Shown here in pieces: positions 4,204 to 5,049 of a stretch of DNA of 5,049 nucleotides. Origin of the DNA: Lawsonibacter sp. (lineage in GTDB: Bacteria; Bacillota; Clostridia; Oscillospirales; Oscillospiraceae); NCBI GenBank assembly GCA_022798855.1, contig JAAWNI010000168.1, forward strand, positions 1 to 5,049. Reading direction: 5' to 3'. Each line of letters starts with the position of its first letter. Position 1 is the first letter of the stretch. Position numbers and translations under genes: made by a program. The notes below the pieces were generated by a model, which was given only the letters and a program-made list of their open reading frames with translations, did not search any database and had not been told where the DNA came from.

Positions 4204-5049
4204 ATGAATAAGATGATCCGCCAGCTGAACCGCGATATTCTCGACGCCCTGTCCGACCGGAAGCCCGGAGGGATGCCCAGCCGCCGGACGCTCCAAAACC
4301 TGATGAACGCCCCCGGCTGGACCGACGGCCTGGCCGCGCTGTTCCCCATCCGGGAGCGGCTGAGCTGCGCCCGGGTCCTGGAGCTGTGCGCCCCCATTCT
4401 GGACAAGCTGTGCTCCGCCCCGCCGGAGAAGGGCTGGGGGCTCTTCTCCTACCAGTACGTCTGCCGCCTGATGTTCCCCGAGGGGGGCTTCGCCCCGGAA
4501 GCGGGCCGGTGCGGCCGGGGGGCGGAGTTTTTCCTGACGGTGCTCCAGATCCTGCTGTACCGGGAGCGGGCCGCCCTGCCCTTCGACCCCTTCTGGAACT
4601 TCGACTTCCTCAGCGAGGAGGAGTATATGAAGTGCGACAAGGGGCAGGAGTACCGCCGCTTCCGTGAAGCGTGGCACAGGGAGTACATCTATCCGCTGAT
4701 GCGGCTGGGGATGGAGTACACCCCCTTCAAGACCTTGAGCCACATCACCGGCGTCCACCACGTGGCGCTGACCTGCGCCCGGCAGCTGGCGGAAGCCGGG
4801 GTGGAGGTGGACCTGGCGCTGATCTCCGGCGCCGCCGCCGCCCACGACCTGGGCAAGTTCGGCTGCCGCCCCGGCGAGCGGGTGCCCTACCTCCACTACT
4901 ACTACACCGACCAGTGGCTGCTGGAGCGGAGCATGGGGGACATCAGCCATATCGCCTCCAACCACTCCACCTGGGACCTGGAGCTGGAGTCCCTGTCGGT
5001 GGAGTCCCTGCTGCTGATCTACGCCGACTTCCGCTCCAAGTCGGAGCGG
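4204..5049 (+). CDS. HD-domain protein, 5' part only
   Basis: The first 282 codons of an HD-superfamily protein are present, with no stop before the right edge. HD proteins are metal-dependent phosphohydrolases, often acting on nucleotides or signalling nucleotides. The metal-binding pattern is complete: VHHV with His185/His186, HD at 214-215 inside AAAAHDLGKFG, and Asp274 in IYADFRS. His231 (YLHYYYTD) and His254 (ASNHS) are possible extra ligands. Residues 1-170 form a soluble, partly helical region with several Cys, Trp and Phe that I do not recognise. No signal peptide or membrane segment is visible. The ATG at 4204 follows GAGGTGAGG (4192-4200). The substrate is unknown; the domain class is firm. 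The gene has a consensus promoter and a structured leader, so it starts a transcription unit. Confidence 0.85.
   Translation, partial: MNKMIRQLNRDILDALSDRKPGGMPSRRTLQNLMNAPGWTDGLAALFPIRERLSCARVLELCAPILDKLCSAPPEKGWGLFSYQYVCRLMFPEGGFAPEAGRCGRGAEFFLTVLQILLYRERAALPFDPFWNFDFLSEEEYMKCDKGQEYRRFREAWHREYIYPLMRLGMEYTPFKTLSHITGVHHVALTCARQLAEAGVEVDLALISGAAAAHDLGKFGCRPGERVPYLHYYYTDQWLLERSMGDISHIASNHSTWDLELESLSVESLLLIYADFRSKSER

Noticed and set aside
4048..4965. Minus-strand frame of 305 codons opposite the HD gene
   Set aside because: The plus-strand frame carries a complete HD motif and has a promoter and ribosome site; the minus frame has none of these.

Overview
The window looks like chromosomal DNA from a high-GC, spore-forming member of the Clostridia. 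The germination protease gene gpr, strong Shine-Dalgarno sequences (AAGGAGG type), sigma-A promoters and GC-rich codon use fit the Oscillospiraceae (Flavonifractor, Lawsonibacter or Oscillibacter-like bacteria). The taxon is an inference from gene content and style, not from a marker search. No phage, plasmid, CRISPR, tRNA or rRNA signal is visible, and most of the window is ordinary core genome.

Left half, minus strand, in transcription order. gpr (2355 to 1465) is followed after 77 bases by a 91-residue protein with a C-terminal membrane segment (1387 to 1112). A clear terminator (981 to 948) ends that unit. A 162-base element with perfect 19-base inverted ends lies directly beside the terminator. 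Next come a two-CBS-domain protein (710 to 282) and the start of trmO (231 to beyond the left edge), the tRNA t6A37 methyltransferase. The CBS-trmO gap holds a trmO promoter embedded in a dyad whose one arm is the trmO Shine-Dalgarno.

Right half, plus strand. rpsT (ribosomal protein S20, UUG start) diverges from gpr and has its own promoter and a textbook terminator. A YihY/UPF0761 family membrane protein gene follows with its own promoter and a terminator. About 400 bases of non-coding DNA (3796-4203) then hold a chain of GC-rich hairpins that ends in a terminator. That terminator's T-run runs into a consensus sigma-A promoter (TTGACA-N17-TATAAT). After a structured leader, an HD-domain protein gene starts at 4204 and runs off the right edge.

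The two gene-free stretches over 300 bases are 711-1111 (inverted-repeat element, terminator and a 3' untranslated stretch of about 130 bases, with no convincing gene) and 3796-4203 (terminators, palindromic repeats, tandem promoters and leader hairpins). The genes do not form one pathway: translation (trmO, rpsT), spore germination (gpr and perhaps its small neighbour), envelope (YihY) and signalling or nucleotide handling (CBS, HD) are side by side. The most unusual signals are regulatory: the trmO promoter/hairpin overlap, the possible self-sequestering rpsT leader, and the terminator-promoter fusion ahead of the HD gene. I found no clear evidence of a wholly new system.
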